Of a DNA stretch of 64,000 nucleotides, positions 15,571 to 24,782 are shown piece by piece (position 1 is the first letter of the stretch; each line of letters begins with the position of its first letter). The position numbers and the translations under genes are program-made. This DNA comes from Polynucleobacter sp. JS-JIR-5-A7 (GTDB lineage: Bacteria; Pseudomonadota; Gammaproteobacteria; Burkholderiales; Burkholderiaceae): the NCBI RefSeq assembly GCF_018687935.1, contig NZ_CP061308.1, positions 862,048 to 926,047 of the forward strand, read 5' to 3'. The notes under the pieces were generated by a model. It was not told the origin of the DNA. It searched no databases and worked only from the letters and a program-made list of their open reading frames with translations.

Positions 15571-17373
15571 ATGAATCACCCAAAGCCTTCCCAAGAAGTT
15601 AAAGCAGTTGCAGTAGCTACTGCAGATGATTTGAGGGAGACCATTCGCCGTAAAAGTAAATTAAAAGGTCGTCAAGCAGATGACGCATCTTTGGCAGAGG
15701 TTCGACAGCTGATTGGTGAGGCAGCCCATCGTCGCGACTTGCTGATTGAAAATCTTCATAAGCTGAATGATGAATATCGTGCATTACATGATCGACATTT
15801 GGTTGCTCTGGCAAAAGAAATGAATTTGCCGATGGCTGAGGTTTATGAAGTCGCCACTTTCTATCATCACTTTGAGGTAGTGCGCGGCAACGATCCTGTG
15901 GCAGATATCACTGTGCGCGTATGTGATGGAATTGCTTGTGAATTAGCTGGTGCACAAAACCTATTGACCAAACTTCCTACGATTTTAGGAAATCCCAAGG
16001 TCAAAGTAATAGCAGCTCCTTGTGTGGGTCGTTGCGAGCAAGCGCCTGTAGCGGTAGTGCATCAATATCCAGTGCTATTTGCTACAGCAGAAAAAGTTAA
16101 GGCTGCGGTCAGCAACCAATTAACTACCCAGCCAATGGCAAAAGATGATGCCAGCTTTGATCCGGCGGCGTTAGCAGAGCATGGTGTATCTACGCAAGGC
16201 GAGAACCAAGCAGTTTCACCTGACTATGTTGGCTATGAGGCTTACCGTGCTCAAGGTGGTTACACATTAGCTAGAGAAATTCATGAAGGTAAGAGAGACG
16301 CTGAGAGTGTAATCAAGGCGATGGAGAGTTCTGGCCTGCGTGGCTTGGGTGGCGCAGGTTTTCCAGCAGGTCGCAAGTGGCGCATCGTGAAAGATCAAAC
16401 AGCACCTAAGCTCATGGCTGTCAATATTGACGAAGGTGAGCCTGGCACTTTTAAAGATCGAACCTATTTAGAGCGTGATCCCCATCGCTTCCTTGAGGGC
16501 TTATTCATTGCAGCAAATGTCGTTGGGATTGATACTTGCTACATTTACTTGCGTGATGAGTATCACGGCTGCCGTGAATTGCTCGAAAAAGAATTAGCAA
16601 AGCTCAAAGCAAATCCACCATTTCCGATTCCTAATATTGAATTGCGTCGCGGTGCAGGGGCCTATATCTGCGGTGAAGAATCTGCCATGATTGAAAGTAT
16701 TGAAGGTAAGCGTGGTGAACCCCGGATGCGTCCGCCATACATTGCACAAGTGGGTTTATTTGGTAGACCAACTCTTGAGCACAACTTTGAAACTCTGTAT
16801 TGGGTGCGTGACATTGTTCAACGCGGTCCAGAGTGGTTTAGTTCTTTCGGTCGTCATGATCGTAAAGGCTTGCGGAGTTTTAGTGTAAGTGGGCGCGTGA
16901 AAATGCCAGGTGTGAAGTTGGCACCAGCTGGTATCACGATTCAAGAATTGATTGATGAGTACTGTGGTGGCATGCAAGATGGTCATCAGTTCTATGGTTA
17001 TTTACCGGGTGGCGCATCGGGTGGTATTTTGCCGGCGACCATGAATGATATTCCGCTGGACTTTGATACCCTGCAACCGTACGGCTGTTTCATTGGTTCT
17101 GCTGCAGTGATGGTGTTTAGTGACAAAGATAAAGCACGTGATATGGCTTTAAATGTGATGCACTTCTTTGAGCACGAGAGTTGTGGTCAGTGCACTCCAT
17201 GCCGAGTTGGTACCGGTAAAGCTGCGAAATTAATGCAAGCGAAATCTTGGGATCAAGAAACCCTCGAAGATTTGGCTACTGTCATGGTAGATGCGTCGAT
17301 TTGTGGCTTAGGTCAAGCCGCACCAAATCCGATTCGTTGTATTCATAAATATTTCCCACAAGAAATCGTATAA
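15571..17373 (+). CDS. NAD-dependent formate dehydrogenase gamma-beta fusion subunit (NuoE-NuoF-like)
   Basis: This 600-residue protein joins two electron-transfer subunits in one chain. The NuoE/FdsG-like part (about 40-180) has the [2Fe-2S] ligands Cys118, Cys123, Cys151 and Cys155 (VRVCDGIAC, APCVGRC). The NuoF/FdsB-like part (about 220-600) has the NADH/FMN motifs GLRGLGGAGFPAGRKW and NIDEGEPGTFKDR, and a [4Fe-4S] set Cys538, Cys541, Cys544 and probably Cys578 (ESCGQCTPCR). It passes electrons from the alpha subunit to NAD+. The fds alpha gene follows 21 bp later, so they form one operon. The related FdsGBACD operons usually have these as separate genes; no fdsC- or fdsD-like gene is visible here. 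Confidence 0.92.
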   Translation: MNHPKPSQEVKAVAVATADDLRETIRRKSKLKGRQADDASLAEVRQLIGEAAHRRDLLIENLHKLNDEYRALHDRHLVALAKEMNLPMAEVYEVATFYHHFEVVRGNDPVADITVRVCDGIACELAGAQNLLTKLPTILGNPKVKVIAAPCVGRCEQAPVAVVHQYPVLFATAEKVKAAVSNQLTTQPMAKDDASFDPAALAEHGVSTQGENQAVSPDYVGYEAYRAQGGYTLAREIHEGKRDAESVIKAMESSGLRGLGGAGFPAGRKWRIVKDQTAPKLMAVNIDEGEPGTFKDRTYLERDPHRFLEGLFIAANVVGIDTCYIYLRDEYHGCRELLEKELAKLKANPPFPIPNIELRRGAGAYICGEESAMIESIEGKRGEPRMRPPYIAQVGLFGRPTLEHNFETLYWVRDIVQRGPEWFSSFGRHDRKGLRSFSVSGRVKMPGVKLAPAGITIQELIDEYCGGMQDGHQFYGYLPGGASGGILPATMNDIPLDFDTLQPYGCFIGSAAVMVFSDKDKARDMALNVMHFFEHESCGQCTPCRVGTGKAAKLMQAKSWDQETLEDLATVMVDASICGLGQAAPNPIRCIHKYFPQEIV

Positions 17374-17394
17374 AAAGGGAAGAACGAGACACCT

Positions 17395-20289
17395 ATGAAC
17401 GCACCAACTAATCCAAAAGAACTCGAACTCCAAACTGTTGAGTTCAAGCTCGACGGCAAGACGATAGTTTCTTATGAAGGCGAAACGATTCTCAAGGCTG
17501 CAAAACGTCATGGGATTGATATTCCCCATCTCTGTTTCAAAGATGGCTATCGTCCTGACGGTAACTGCCGTGCTTGCGTTGTGGAAATCAATGGTGAACG
17601 TACCTTGGCTCCTAGTTGCTGCAGAAGCGCTACGCCAGGCATGGAAGTTAAAGCCAATAGCGAGCGCGCTATAAAAAGTCAAAAACTGGTACTGGAGATG
17701 TTGCTCTCCGATATGCCTGATGAAGGTTTTAAGTGGGTTGGTGATAGCAAAGCAGAAGAACAAAAGCATCAACATGGTGAGCTCAGTACTTGGGCTGCGC
17801 GGATGGATGTCACAGTGCGCCCAGAGCTGAAAGCCTTACGGCGTGAAAAAGTTGCTCACGATATTTCCCATCCAGCAATGGCAGTTAATCTGGATGCCTG
17901 TATTCAATGTAATCGTTGCGTGCGTGCATGCCGTGAAGAGCAGGTCAATGATGTCATTGGCTATGCGATGCGTGGGGCTCACAGCGAGATTGTGTTTGAT
18001 CTCAATGATCCAATGGGTGATAGCACTTGCGTTGCCTGTGGCGAGTGTGTACAAGCATGTCCTACTGGTGCATTGATGCCAAAAGGTTTAATTGGCTCAC
18101 AAATAGTAGATCGCAAAGTGGATTCTGTATGTCCATTTTGTGGCGTGGGTTGCCAGATAACTTACAACGTCAAAGATGAAAAGATTGTGAGTGTTGAGGG
18201 TCGCGATGGCCCAGCCAACCATAATCGTTTATGCGTCAAGGGCCGCTTCGGCATGGATTACATCCATAATCCACAGCGCTTAACAAAACCACTCATTCGC
18301 AAACCAGGCGTTCCTAAAGATGAATCCATTCTAGAAGGCAAGCAAGACTGGTCAGATATCTTCCGTGAAGCGACTTGGGAAGAAGCTTTAGATTTTGCTG
18401 GCGGCAAGCTCAAAGAGTTAAAAGATAAGCACGGCCTTAAAGTCTTGGCTGGCTTCGGCTCTGCTAAAGGCAGTAATGAAGAGGCGTATTTATTTCAGAA
18501 ATTGGTTCGTACTGGATTTGGTAGTAACAATGTTGATCACTGCACTCGTCTTTGCCATGCCTCATCTGTTGCGGCGTTATTGGAAGGTGTTGGTTCGGGC
18601 GCTGTTAGTAACCAAGTCAATGATGTTGAGCACTCCAGCTTGATTTTCTTGATTGGATCAAACCCAACAGCCAATCATCCTGTCGCTGCAACTTGGTTTA
18701 AGAATGCGGCTAAACGCGGTGCCAAGATTGTGCTGTGCGATCCTCGTATGACCGAGATCAGTAAACATGCTTGGCGCACCATGCAGTTCAAGCCAGATAC
18801 CGATGTGGCAATGCTCAATGCCATGATCTATACGATTATTGAAGAAGGCTTGGCGGACAAAGACTTCATTACGAATCGTGCCAATAATTATGAAGCGCTA
18901 AAAGACAATATCAAGGGCTATAGCCCTGAAGCTATGGCGCCGATCTGCGGTATTCCACCCGAAACTCTGCGTGAAGTGGCTAGAGAGTTTGCCACTACAA
19001 AATCAGCGATGATTTTGTGGGGTATGGGTATTAGCCAGCACGTTCATGGCACAGATAATGCACGTTGCTTAATCGCCTTGGTGAGTATCACCGGCCAAAT
19101 TGGTAAGCCTGGCTCAGGACTGCATCCACTGCGCGGTCAAAATAACGTGCAGGGTGCTAGTGATGCTGGTTTGATTCCGATGATGTTCCCTAACTATCAA
19201 CGAGTTGATAATCCAGAAGCGCATGCTTGGTTTGAAAAATTCTGGGGAACGCCTCTTGATAAGAAGCCTGGCTATACCGTGGTAGAGATCATGCATAAGA
19301 TTACTGCGCCTGATAGTGATCCAGATAAAATTCGCGGTATGTATGTCGAGGGTGAAAACCCAGCAATGAGCGACCCCGATCTTAATCATGCTCGCCATGC
19401 ACTAGCCTCTCTAGAGCATTTGGTAGTGCAGGATATCTTTATGACTGAAACCGCATTGCTCGCTGACGTTGTTTTACCTGCAAGTGCTTGGCCTGAGAAG
19501 GTCGGTACTGCAAGCAATACGGACCGTATGGTGCAGATGGGTAAAAAAGCAATCAATCCTCCTGGCGAAGCTAAGCCTGATCTGTGGATCATCCAAGAGA
19601 TTGCTAAGCGTATGGGCCTCAATTGGAATTACCCAGGTCCTGATGCTGGAGTTGCAGCAGTCTATGAAGAAATGCGTCAAGCAATGCATGGCGCGATTAA
19701 AGGCATTACTTGGGAGCGACTTGAAAAAGAATCGAGTGTCACTTATCCTTGTTTATCACTTGAAGATCCTGGTCGTCCAATTGTCTTTGATGATTCTTTT
19801 GATACTCCTGACGGCAAAGTCAAACTCGTTCCTGCGGATATCATTCCTGCAAATGAACGTCCCAATACTGAATATCCATTTGTACTGATTACTGGTCGTC
19901 AGTTGGAGCATTGGCATACCGGTAGTATGACGCGCCGTGCAACCATACTGGATGCAATCGAGCCCATGGCAACTGTCTCAATGCATGGGGAAGATATGAC
20001 CCAGTTAGGCGTTTCTGCTGGTGATGTCATTACTGTGCAATCACGTCGTGGCGAAGTTGGTATCCATGTACGTAGAGATGATGGTACGCCAAGGGGTGTG
20101 ATCTTCATACCATTTGCTTACTATGAAGCTGCGGCAAATTTGATTACCAATTCTGCATTAGATCCATTTGGCAAAATCCCAGAATTTAAATATTGTGCAG
20201 TCAAGCTCTCTAAGGGCGGTGAAGTTGCCAAGATTATGGGCTACGGCACTAATGCACCAAATGGACCAGAGTTAACCGTCAATATCTAA
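17395..20289 (+). CDS. Formate dehydrogenase alpha subunit (molybdopterin, Cys-type)
   Basis: The 964-residue catalytic subunit oxidises formate to CO2 at a bis-MGD molybdenum or tungsten centre. Order: N-terminal [2Fe-2S] domain (Cys47, 58, 61, 75), a His-Cys region, two 4Fe-4S ferredoxin clusters (Cys169/172/175/179 and 212/215/218/222), the Fe-S site of the molybdopterin domain (Cys246, 249, 253, 280), the active site NNVDHCTRLCHASS, and a C-terminal molydopterin-binding domain. The active-site residue is cysteine (Cys387) instead of selenocysteine, so this is a Cys-FDH. It makes the cytoplasmic NAD-linked complex with the preceding fusion subunit. A perfect hairpin terminator follows. Confidence 0.95.
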   Translation: MNAPTNPKELELQTVEFKLDGKTIVSYEGETILKAAKRHGIDIPHLCFKDGYRPDGNCRACVVEINGERTLAPSCCRSATPGMEVKANSERAIKSQKLVLEMLLSDMPDEGFKWVGDSKAEEQKHQHGELSTWAARMDVTVRPELKALRREKVAHDISHPAMAVNLDACIQCNRCVRACREEQVNDVIGYAMRGAHSEIVFDLNDPMGDSTCVACGECVQACPTGALMPKGLIGSQIVDRKVDSVCPFCGVGCQITYNVKDEKIVSVEGRDGPANHNRLCVKGRFGMDYIHNPQRLTKPLIRKPGVPKDESILEGKQDWSDIFREATWEEALDFAGGKLKELKDKHGLKVLAGFGSAKGSNEEAYLFQKLVRTGFGSNNVDHCTRLCHASSVAALLEGVGSGAVSNQVNDVEHSSLIFLIGSNPTANHPVAATWFKNAAKRGAKIVLCDPRMTEISKHAWRTMQFKPDTDVAMLNAMIYTIIEEGLADKDFITNRANNYEALKDNIKGYSPEAMAPICGIPPETLREVAREFATTKSAMILWGMGISQHVHGTDNARCLIALVSITGQIGKPGSGLHPLRGQNNVQGASDAGLIPMMFPNYQRVDNPEAHAWFEKFWGTPLDKKPGYTVVEIMHKITAPDSDPDKIRGMYVEGENPAMSDPDLNHARHALASLEHLVVQDIFMTETALLADVVLPASAWPEKVGTASNTDRMVQMGKKAINPPGEAKPDLWIIQEIAKRMGLNWNYPGPDAGVAAVYEEMRQAMHGAIKGITWERLEKESSVTYPCLSLEDPGRPIVFDDSFDTPDGKVKLVPADIIPANERPNTEYPFVLITGRQLEHWHTGSMTRRATILDAIEPMATVSMHGEDMTQLGVSAGDVITVQSRRGEVGIHVRRDDGTPRGVIFIPFAYYEAAANLITNSALDPFGKIPEFKYCAVKLSKGGEVAKIMGYGTNAPNGPELTVNI

Positions 20290-20317
20290 GCGTCTATCTG
20301 TTCAGATTTATTGCAGT

Positions 20318-20345
20318 AAAAAGGCTCCAAAAATGGAGCCTTTTT
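20318..20345 (+). terminator. Strong hairpin terminator after the formate dehydrogenase operon
   Basis: A perfect 12-bp stem, AAAAAGGCTCCA (20318-20329) and TGGAGCCTTTTT (20334-20345), around an AAAA loop. The terminal T-run makes it a textbook terminator, and because it is symmetrical it could act on both strands. Confidence 0.9.
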
Positions 20346-20390
20346 ACCTAGAGCTCACGAATTTGATTTGCCCTTTAGAATGATCCCTCT

Positions 20391-22046
20391 ATGGCAAGTT
20401 CATCACCATCACCCTCCCAAAACCAAGCTGAGTTACCAGTTCTCATTATTGGGGCAGGATTAGCCGGATTAACCGTTGCTCTGCATATGGCTGAGAACCA
20501 GCCAGTCATCTTGATGGCCAAACGGGGCTTGAGTGAAGCTGCTACTGCTTGGGCCCAAGGTGGCATTGTTGGCGTGGTGGATAAAGAGCATGACAGTATT
20601 GACTCTCATGTGGCCGACACTATAGATGCCGGTGCTGGACTGGTAGTGGAGTCAACTGCTCGCTACATCGCCGAAGAGAGTGCTGAAGCCATTAAATGGT
20701 TAGTGGAGCAAGGCGTTCCCTTTACCGAAGATAAGTCTGGTCCCATGGGTTTGCATCTCACTCGTGAAGGTGGCCATAGTCATCGCCGGATCGCGCATGC
20801 TGCTGATGCAACTGGAAAGGCAATTCATGAAGTGTTGCTGGATAAAGCAAGAGCCCATAAAAATATCCGAATTTTGGAACATTGGATTGCACTCGATCTC
20901 ATTACCAATCGTCAACTAGATGCTAAGACACAGCGTAGCAAGCCAAATCGGTGTTATGGCGTATATGCCTTAGATATTCAAAAGAATCGTGTTGAAACAA
21001 TTGAAGCCAAGTCAGTAGTCTTAGCTACCGGTGGTGTTGGCAAAGTCTATCGCTACACTAGTAATCCTGATACTGCCACTGGCGATGGTATTGCCATGGC
21101 TTGGCGTGCAGGTTGCCGTGTTGGCAATATGGAATTTATTCAATTTCATCCTACCTGTTTGTATCACCCCAGTGATCGTACCTTCCTCATTACTGAAGCA
21201 ATGCGTGGTGAGGGTGGCTTATTGAAACTGCCCGATGGCACTCGTTTTATGCCAGCCCATGATGAGCGCAATGAATTAGCTCCCCGCGATATCGTAGCGC
21301 GTGCCATCGACTTTGAAATGAAGAAGCATGGTCTTGATTATGTTCATTTAGATGCGACTCATCTTGGCGAAGCATTTATTAAAGAGCATTTCCCAATGAT
21401 TTACGCGCGTTGCTTAAGTCTTGGCTTGGATATCACCAAAAAGCCAATACCGGTTGTACCTGCAGCGCATTACACCTGTGGTGGCGTCGTAACCGATCTT
21501 AAGGGCCGCACTGATTTACCAGGCCTATATGCAGTTGGTGAAGCAACTTATACTGGTTTACATGGTGCTAATCGCTTAGCAAGTAACTCACTTCTCGAGT
21601 GCGTGGTGATTGGTAAAGCTGCAGCAGAGGATATCTCGAATCTAAAGACTCCAGTAATGCCACATCTTCCTCTTTGGGATGAGAGTCAGGTAGAAGATGC
21701 TGATGAGCAGGTGGTGATCGCCCATAACTGGGATGAATTACGTTCTTTGATGTGGAACTACGTTGGCATTGTGAGAACCAATCGCCGATTAGAGCGCGCG
21801 CTCCACCGAATTAAACTTCTCAGATATGAAGTGCAAGAGTATTACGCCAACTTTAAAGTGACGCGAGATCTGATTGAATTGCGGAACTTACTGGAGTGTG
21901 CTGAACTCATTGTCAGATCAGCACTCATGCGCAGAGAAAGTAGGGGATTGCATTACAGCCGCGATTACCCAGGTACTTGGGCGGTCTCATATCCAACGAT
22001 TTTGACCCCTCAAGCTGAGGGTAGCTCAGAAAATTCTGAGACCTAA
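20391..22046 (+). CDS. nadB: L-aspartate oxidase
   Basis: NadB oxidises L-aspartate to iminoaspartate, the first step of de novo NAD synthesis, using FAD. The 551 residues include the FAD dinucleotide fold (LIIGAGLAGLTVALHMAE), the segment EAATAWAQGGIVG, the HRRIAHAADATGKAIH region and the catalytic-arginine region near GGVVTDLKGRTDLPGLYAVGEATYTGLHGANRLASNSLLE. Length is normal. nadC and nadA lie further downstream on the opposite strand, so the pathway's three genes are clustered around the BrnT/BrnA pair. Confidence 0.95.
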   Translation: MASSSPSPSQNQAELPVLIIGAGLAGLTVALHMAENQPVILMAKRGLSEAATAWAQGGIVGVVDKEHDSIDSHVADTIDAGAGLVVESTARYIAEESAEAIKWLVEQGVPFTEDKSGPMGLHLTREGGHSHRRIAHAADATGKAIHEVLLDKARAHKNIRILEHWIALDLITNRQLDAKTQRSKPNRCYGVYALDIQKNRVETIEAKSVVLATGGVGKVYRYTSNPDTATGDGIAMAWRAGCRVGNMEFIQFHPTCLYHPSDRTFLITEAMRGEGGLLKLPDGTRFMPAHDERNELAPRDIVARAIDFEMKKHGLDYVHLDATHLGEAFIKEHFPMIYARCLSLGLDITKKPIPVVPAAHYTCGGVVTDLKGRTDLPGLYAVGEATYTGLHGANRLASNSLLECVVIGKAAAEDISNLKTPVMPHLPLWDESQVEDADEQVVIAHNWDELRSLMWNYVGIVRTNRRLERALHRIKLLRYEVQEYYANFKVTRDLIELRNLLECAELIVRSALMRRESRGLHYSRDYPGTWAVSYPTILTPQAEGSSENSET

Positions 22047-22051
22047 GCGAT

Positions 22052-22324
22052 TCATAGAGCGCCCTTTAGAACGGCCTCTTTAATATGTTTACTCAAGCGG
22101 GTTTGCCAGCCTTTGCCGCTCGCACGTAATTTTTCTAAGATATCTGAATCTAATCTGAGACTTAGCATTTCCTTTGCATTCTGAATTGGAGGGCGACCAA
22201 CCCCTCGCTTAATTAAAGTATCGCCAACATAAACATGTGCATCTCGAAACCACTGCTCATCCAGTTCGGGCGCGTCATCCGGATCAACCCAATCTTTCGA
22301 TATATTTTTTAATTTCACGTTCAT
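22052..22324 (-). CDS. brnA: BrnA-type antitoxin (ribbon-helix-helix)
   Basis: The 90-residue protein has an N-terminal linker (DPDDAPELDEQWFRDAHVYVGDTLI) and a C-terminal ribbon-helix-helix domain (KEMLSLRLDSDILEKLRASGKGWQTRLSKHIKEAVLKGAL), the plan of BrnA antitoxins, which bind DNA and neutralise BrnT. It starts inside the brnT 3' end (41-bp overlap), the normal order for this family (toxin first). It should autorepress through the repeats upstream of brnT. The gene ends 5 bp from the convergent nadB stop. Confidence 0.85.
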   Translation of the reverse strand: MNVKLKNISKDWVDPDDAPELDEQWFRDAHVYVGDTLIKRGVGRPPIQNAKEMLSLRLDSDILEKLRASGKGWQTRLSKHIKEAVLKGAL

Positions 22325-22553
22325 TTGCTCTCCTTAAGCTGATGATCCTTCTGGTGTTACCTCTATACGTCCAAACCAACACAACTGGAAGGTGATCTAA
22401 ATAGCCAAAAGTGATCATCCTTGTTTCCCCATAATTCTTTCTATCGTCTAGCTGGTCCATATGGGACAAAGCAAAGACTTCGTTTGCTCTCGCCATATCT
22501 AACCCCCTTACAAAAAGGGTAATTTCACGCTTCACATCATCAAACTCGATCAC
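22284..22553 (-). CDS. brnT: BrnT-type toxin
   Basis: BrnT is a small ribonuclease-like toxin (DUF497/BrnT family, RelE-like fold). The chain of about 89 residues matches the family: IEFDDVK at the start, YGETRMITFGYLDHLPVVLVWTYR in the middle and RRIISLRRANEREIKKYIE at the end. An in-frame TTG at 22565 gives 93 residues, but the GTG at 22553 fits the family N-terminus and has an SD-like GGTGG 4 bp upstream. The usual KHG segment after the first strand reads V-R-G here, so activity is uncertain. It is encoded first, upstream of brnA, as is typical. Confidence 0.82.
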   Translation of the reverse strand: MIEFDDVKREITLFVRGLDMARANEVFALSHMDQLDDRKNYGETRMITFGYLDHLPVVLVWTYRGNTRRIISLRRANEREIKKYIERLG

Positions 22554-22563
22554 GTATCCACCC

Positions 22564-22605
22564 AATTAATGTATATACAAAAATAATTAATGTCAATACA
22601 AAAAT
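22564..22605 (-). promoter_or_regulatory. brnT promoter built from two 21-bp tandem repeats
   Basis: Two adjacent 21-bp units (22564-22584 and 22585-22605) agree at 19 of 21 positions (AATTAATGT-ATACAAAAAT type). Read on the minus strand, the second unit carries a perfect -35 TTGACA (22596-22591) and the first a -10 TATACA (22575-22570), with 15 bp between them, or TACATT at 17 bp. So the repeats and the promoter coincide. This suggests an autoregulatory operator for BrnA; the binding is inferred. A third match to the first 8 bp lies at 22627-22634, on the same 21-bp grid. Confidence 0.6.
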
Positions 22606-22654
22606 TGAGAAAGAGACGGCGGGCCCAATTAATGCAAGGACAATAGTCTAGAAA

Positions 22655-22685
22655 TGAAAAACCCCACTGCATATCAGTAGGGTTT
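22655..22685 (-). terminator. Terminator of nadC (minus strand)
   Basis: AAACCCCACTG (22659-22669) and CAGTAGGGTTT (22675-22685) pair with one mismatch around a CATAT loop. Read on the minus strand, the stem is followed by a T-run (22658-22657 outward). It lies 38 bp past the nadC stop and before the brnT promoter, and would isolate the two units. Confidence 0.75.
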
Positions 22686-22722
22686 GAAGAGTTTGTCAGT
22701 CAAAGACTGATGAAGAGAGGTG

Positions 22723-23577
22723 CTACAAAATTCTCATCGAGAAATCTATGGCATTCACATCCTTGGTTAGCTTGCCTAGTGAGATGCGATCCACACCAGT
22801 AGCAGCAATCGCGCGCATCTGATCTAAATTAATCCCACCAGAAGCCTCTAGTAAGGCGCGACCATCCGTTAAAGCGACAGCTTGTTTCATTTGATCGGTA
22901 TTGAAGTTATCAATCAAGATACTCTTGGCACCAGCAGCCAAAGCTTCTTCCAATTCGGCCAAGTTTTCTACTTCAATCTGAATCTCGACTCCAGCATTGA
23001 GTGCTTGGGCATTCTTTAAGGCTGCAGTAATACTACCTGCAGCAGCGATGTGATTCTCTTTAATGAGGATGCCGTGCCATAGTGCGAGTCGTTGATTTTG
23101 GCCCCCGCCTAAACGAACCGCATACTTCTGCGCCTGACGTAAACCAGGAATTGTTTTGCGGGTATCCAATACAGTACAGCCTTTTGGATTAGGGCTGGCC
23201 CCGGCAATCGCATCAACGTGTTGACGAGTAATACTGGCAGTCCAAGATAAGGTTTGCAAGAAGTTAATGCAAGTACGCTCAGCAGACAGAAGGGCTTGAG
23301 AATCAGCTTCTATATCGCATACCTTAGTATCAGGCTTCATCAAGTCCCCTTCGATATAATGCCAAGTTACCTTTGCATTGGGATCGAGTTTCTTGAGCGT
23401 GCCTTCAAACCAATCTACACCGCAGAGCACTGCTTCTTGGCGAACAATTAGTTGTGCCTGCACTGTTTTATTGGGAACTAACTTGGCAGTCCAATCGCCC
23501 TTGCCAATATCTTCCATGAGCGCATCCTGAATATTGCGTTGGCGAGCTTGCTCTAAGGTTTCGTTGGTATCAAACAT
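22723..23577 (-). CDS. nadC: Nicotinate-nucleotide pyrophosphorylase (quinolinate phosphoribosyltransferase)
   Basis: NadC converts quinolinate and PRPP to nicotinic acid mononucleotide. The 284 residues include AERTCINFLQTLSWTAS, the DTRKTIPGLRQAQKYAVRLGGGQNQRLAL substrate motif, LIKENHI and IEVENLAELEEALAAGAKSILIDN. It lies 38 bp after nadA on the same strand, so both are probably one transcript. A terminator hairpin follows. Confidence 0.95.
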   Translation of the reverse strand: MFDTNETLEQARQRNIQDALMEDIGKGDWTAKLVPNKTVQAQLIVRQEAVLCGVDWFEGTLKKLDPNAKVTWHYIEGDLMKPDTKVCDIEADSQALLSAERTCINFLQTLSWTASITRQHVDAIAGASPNPKGCTVLDTRKTIPGLRQAQKYAVRLGGGQNQRLALWHGILIKENHIAAAGSITAALKNAQALNAGVEIQIEVENLAELEEALAAGAKSILIDNFNTDQMKQAVALTDGRALLEASGGINLDQMRAIAATGVDRISLGKLTKDVNAIDFSMRIL

Positions 23578-23615
23578 GAAAGAATTATTAATATATAAAA
23601 CTAAAAGTAAAAAAG

Positions 23616-24743
23616 CTAAGCAGCGCCAATATTCTTGACAAAGCCATGCTGTGCTTTGGCTAAAAGATCAGGGTGGTTTTTAGTAAAGTCCAGCATGCGC
23701 TCAATACAAACCAAAGCTTTTGTTCGAGTAGGTTCTTCAACAAAGATTTCGCCGGAAGTATTTTCCAGGCAATCTAAAATACCTTGAAGACCATTCATCG
23801 CCATCCAAGGACAGTGAGCGCAACTCTTACAGGTGGCGCTATTACCGGCAGTGGGAGCCTCAATCAATTTTTTGTTAGGGGCTAACTGGCGCATGCGATG
23901 CAAGATACCCTTATCCGTGGCCACAATGTATTCGCTTGCAGTACCTTCAACCACTGCTTTGATCATGGCTGAGGTTGAGCCAACAACATCAGCCAAATCA
24001 ACCACAGCTTGGGGTGACTCGGGATGCACCAAGATCATGGCATTGGGATGGGCGGCTTTGAGAATTTCTAATTCAGCCGCTTTAAATTCATCATGCACGA
24101 TACAGGCACCATTCCATAACAACATATCAGCACCAGTCTGTTCTTGAATATACCTACCGAGATGTCGATCCGGTGCCCATAATATTTTTTTACCTTCAAC
24201 TTTAAGTTGATGCACGATTGCTAAGGCGCAAGAGCTAGTGACCATCCAATCCGCTTGTGCTTTAACTGCAGCACTCGTATTGGCATACACCACCACAACT
24301 CGATCAGGATGGTCTGCACGAAATTTGGCAAAGTCATTGGCATCACAACCAAGATCTAAGGAGCAGGTTGCATCTAAGTCTGGCATAAAGACACGTTTTT
24401 CAGGGCTGAGAATCTTTGCTGACTCACCCATAAAACGAACGCCGGCAACAATGAGATTCTTGGCAGGATGGTTCATACCAAACCGTGCCATTTCTAGAGA
24501 GTCAGCTACAAAGCCACCAGTCTCCAAAGCCAAGTCTTGAATATCGCCATCAACATAGTAGTGAGCAATCAGAGCAGCATCTTTTTCAATCAAGAGCTGC
24601 TTGATACGGGCAATGACAGTTGCTTTTTCAGGGGCTGCTAAATAAGGCGGGACCTTTGCCCATGCTTGGGCAGTACAGGTAACCCCAGCAGCATCTTGCT
24701 GAGGGTAGTCAAAGGCAATCGGGGCGTTAACAGTTGAATTCAT
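23616..24743 (-). CDS. nadA: Quinolinate synthase
   Basis: NadA condenses iminoaspartate with dihydroxyacetone phosphate to quinolinate with a [4Fe-4S] cluster. The 375 residues contain DATCSLDLGCDA, an early YVDGDIQDLA region and the C-terminal CKSCAHCPWMAMNGL (CxxCxxC) motif. The extra cysteines in the CxxCxxC tail are typical of bacterial NadA enzymes. The gene lies 39 bp downstream of the phosphomannomutase gene and 38 bp upstream of nadC. Confidence 0.95.
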   Translation of the reverse strand: MNSTVNAPIAFDYPQQDAAGVTCTAQAWAKVPPYLAAPEKATVIARIKQLLIEKDAALIAHYYVDGDIQDLALETGGFVADSLEMARFGMNHPAKNLIVAGVRFMGESAKILSPEKRVFMPDLDATCSLDLGCDANDFAKFRADHPDRVVVVYANTSAAVKAQADWMVTSSCALAIVHQLKVEGKKILWAPDRHLGRYIQEQTGADMLLWNGACIVHDEFKAAELEILKAAHPNAMILVHPESPQAVVDLADVVGSTSAMIKAVVEGTASEYIVATDKGILHRMRQLAPNKKLIEAPTAGNSATCKSCAHCPWMAMNGLQGILDCLENTSGEIFVEEPTRTKALVCIERMLDFTKNHPDLLAKAQHGFVKNIGAA

Positions 24744-24782
24744 ACGAAATCTTAATCCACTCCCGATATTTTTGCGTCACTA

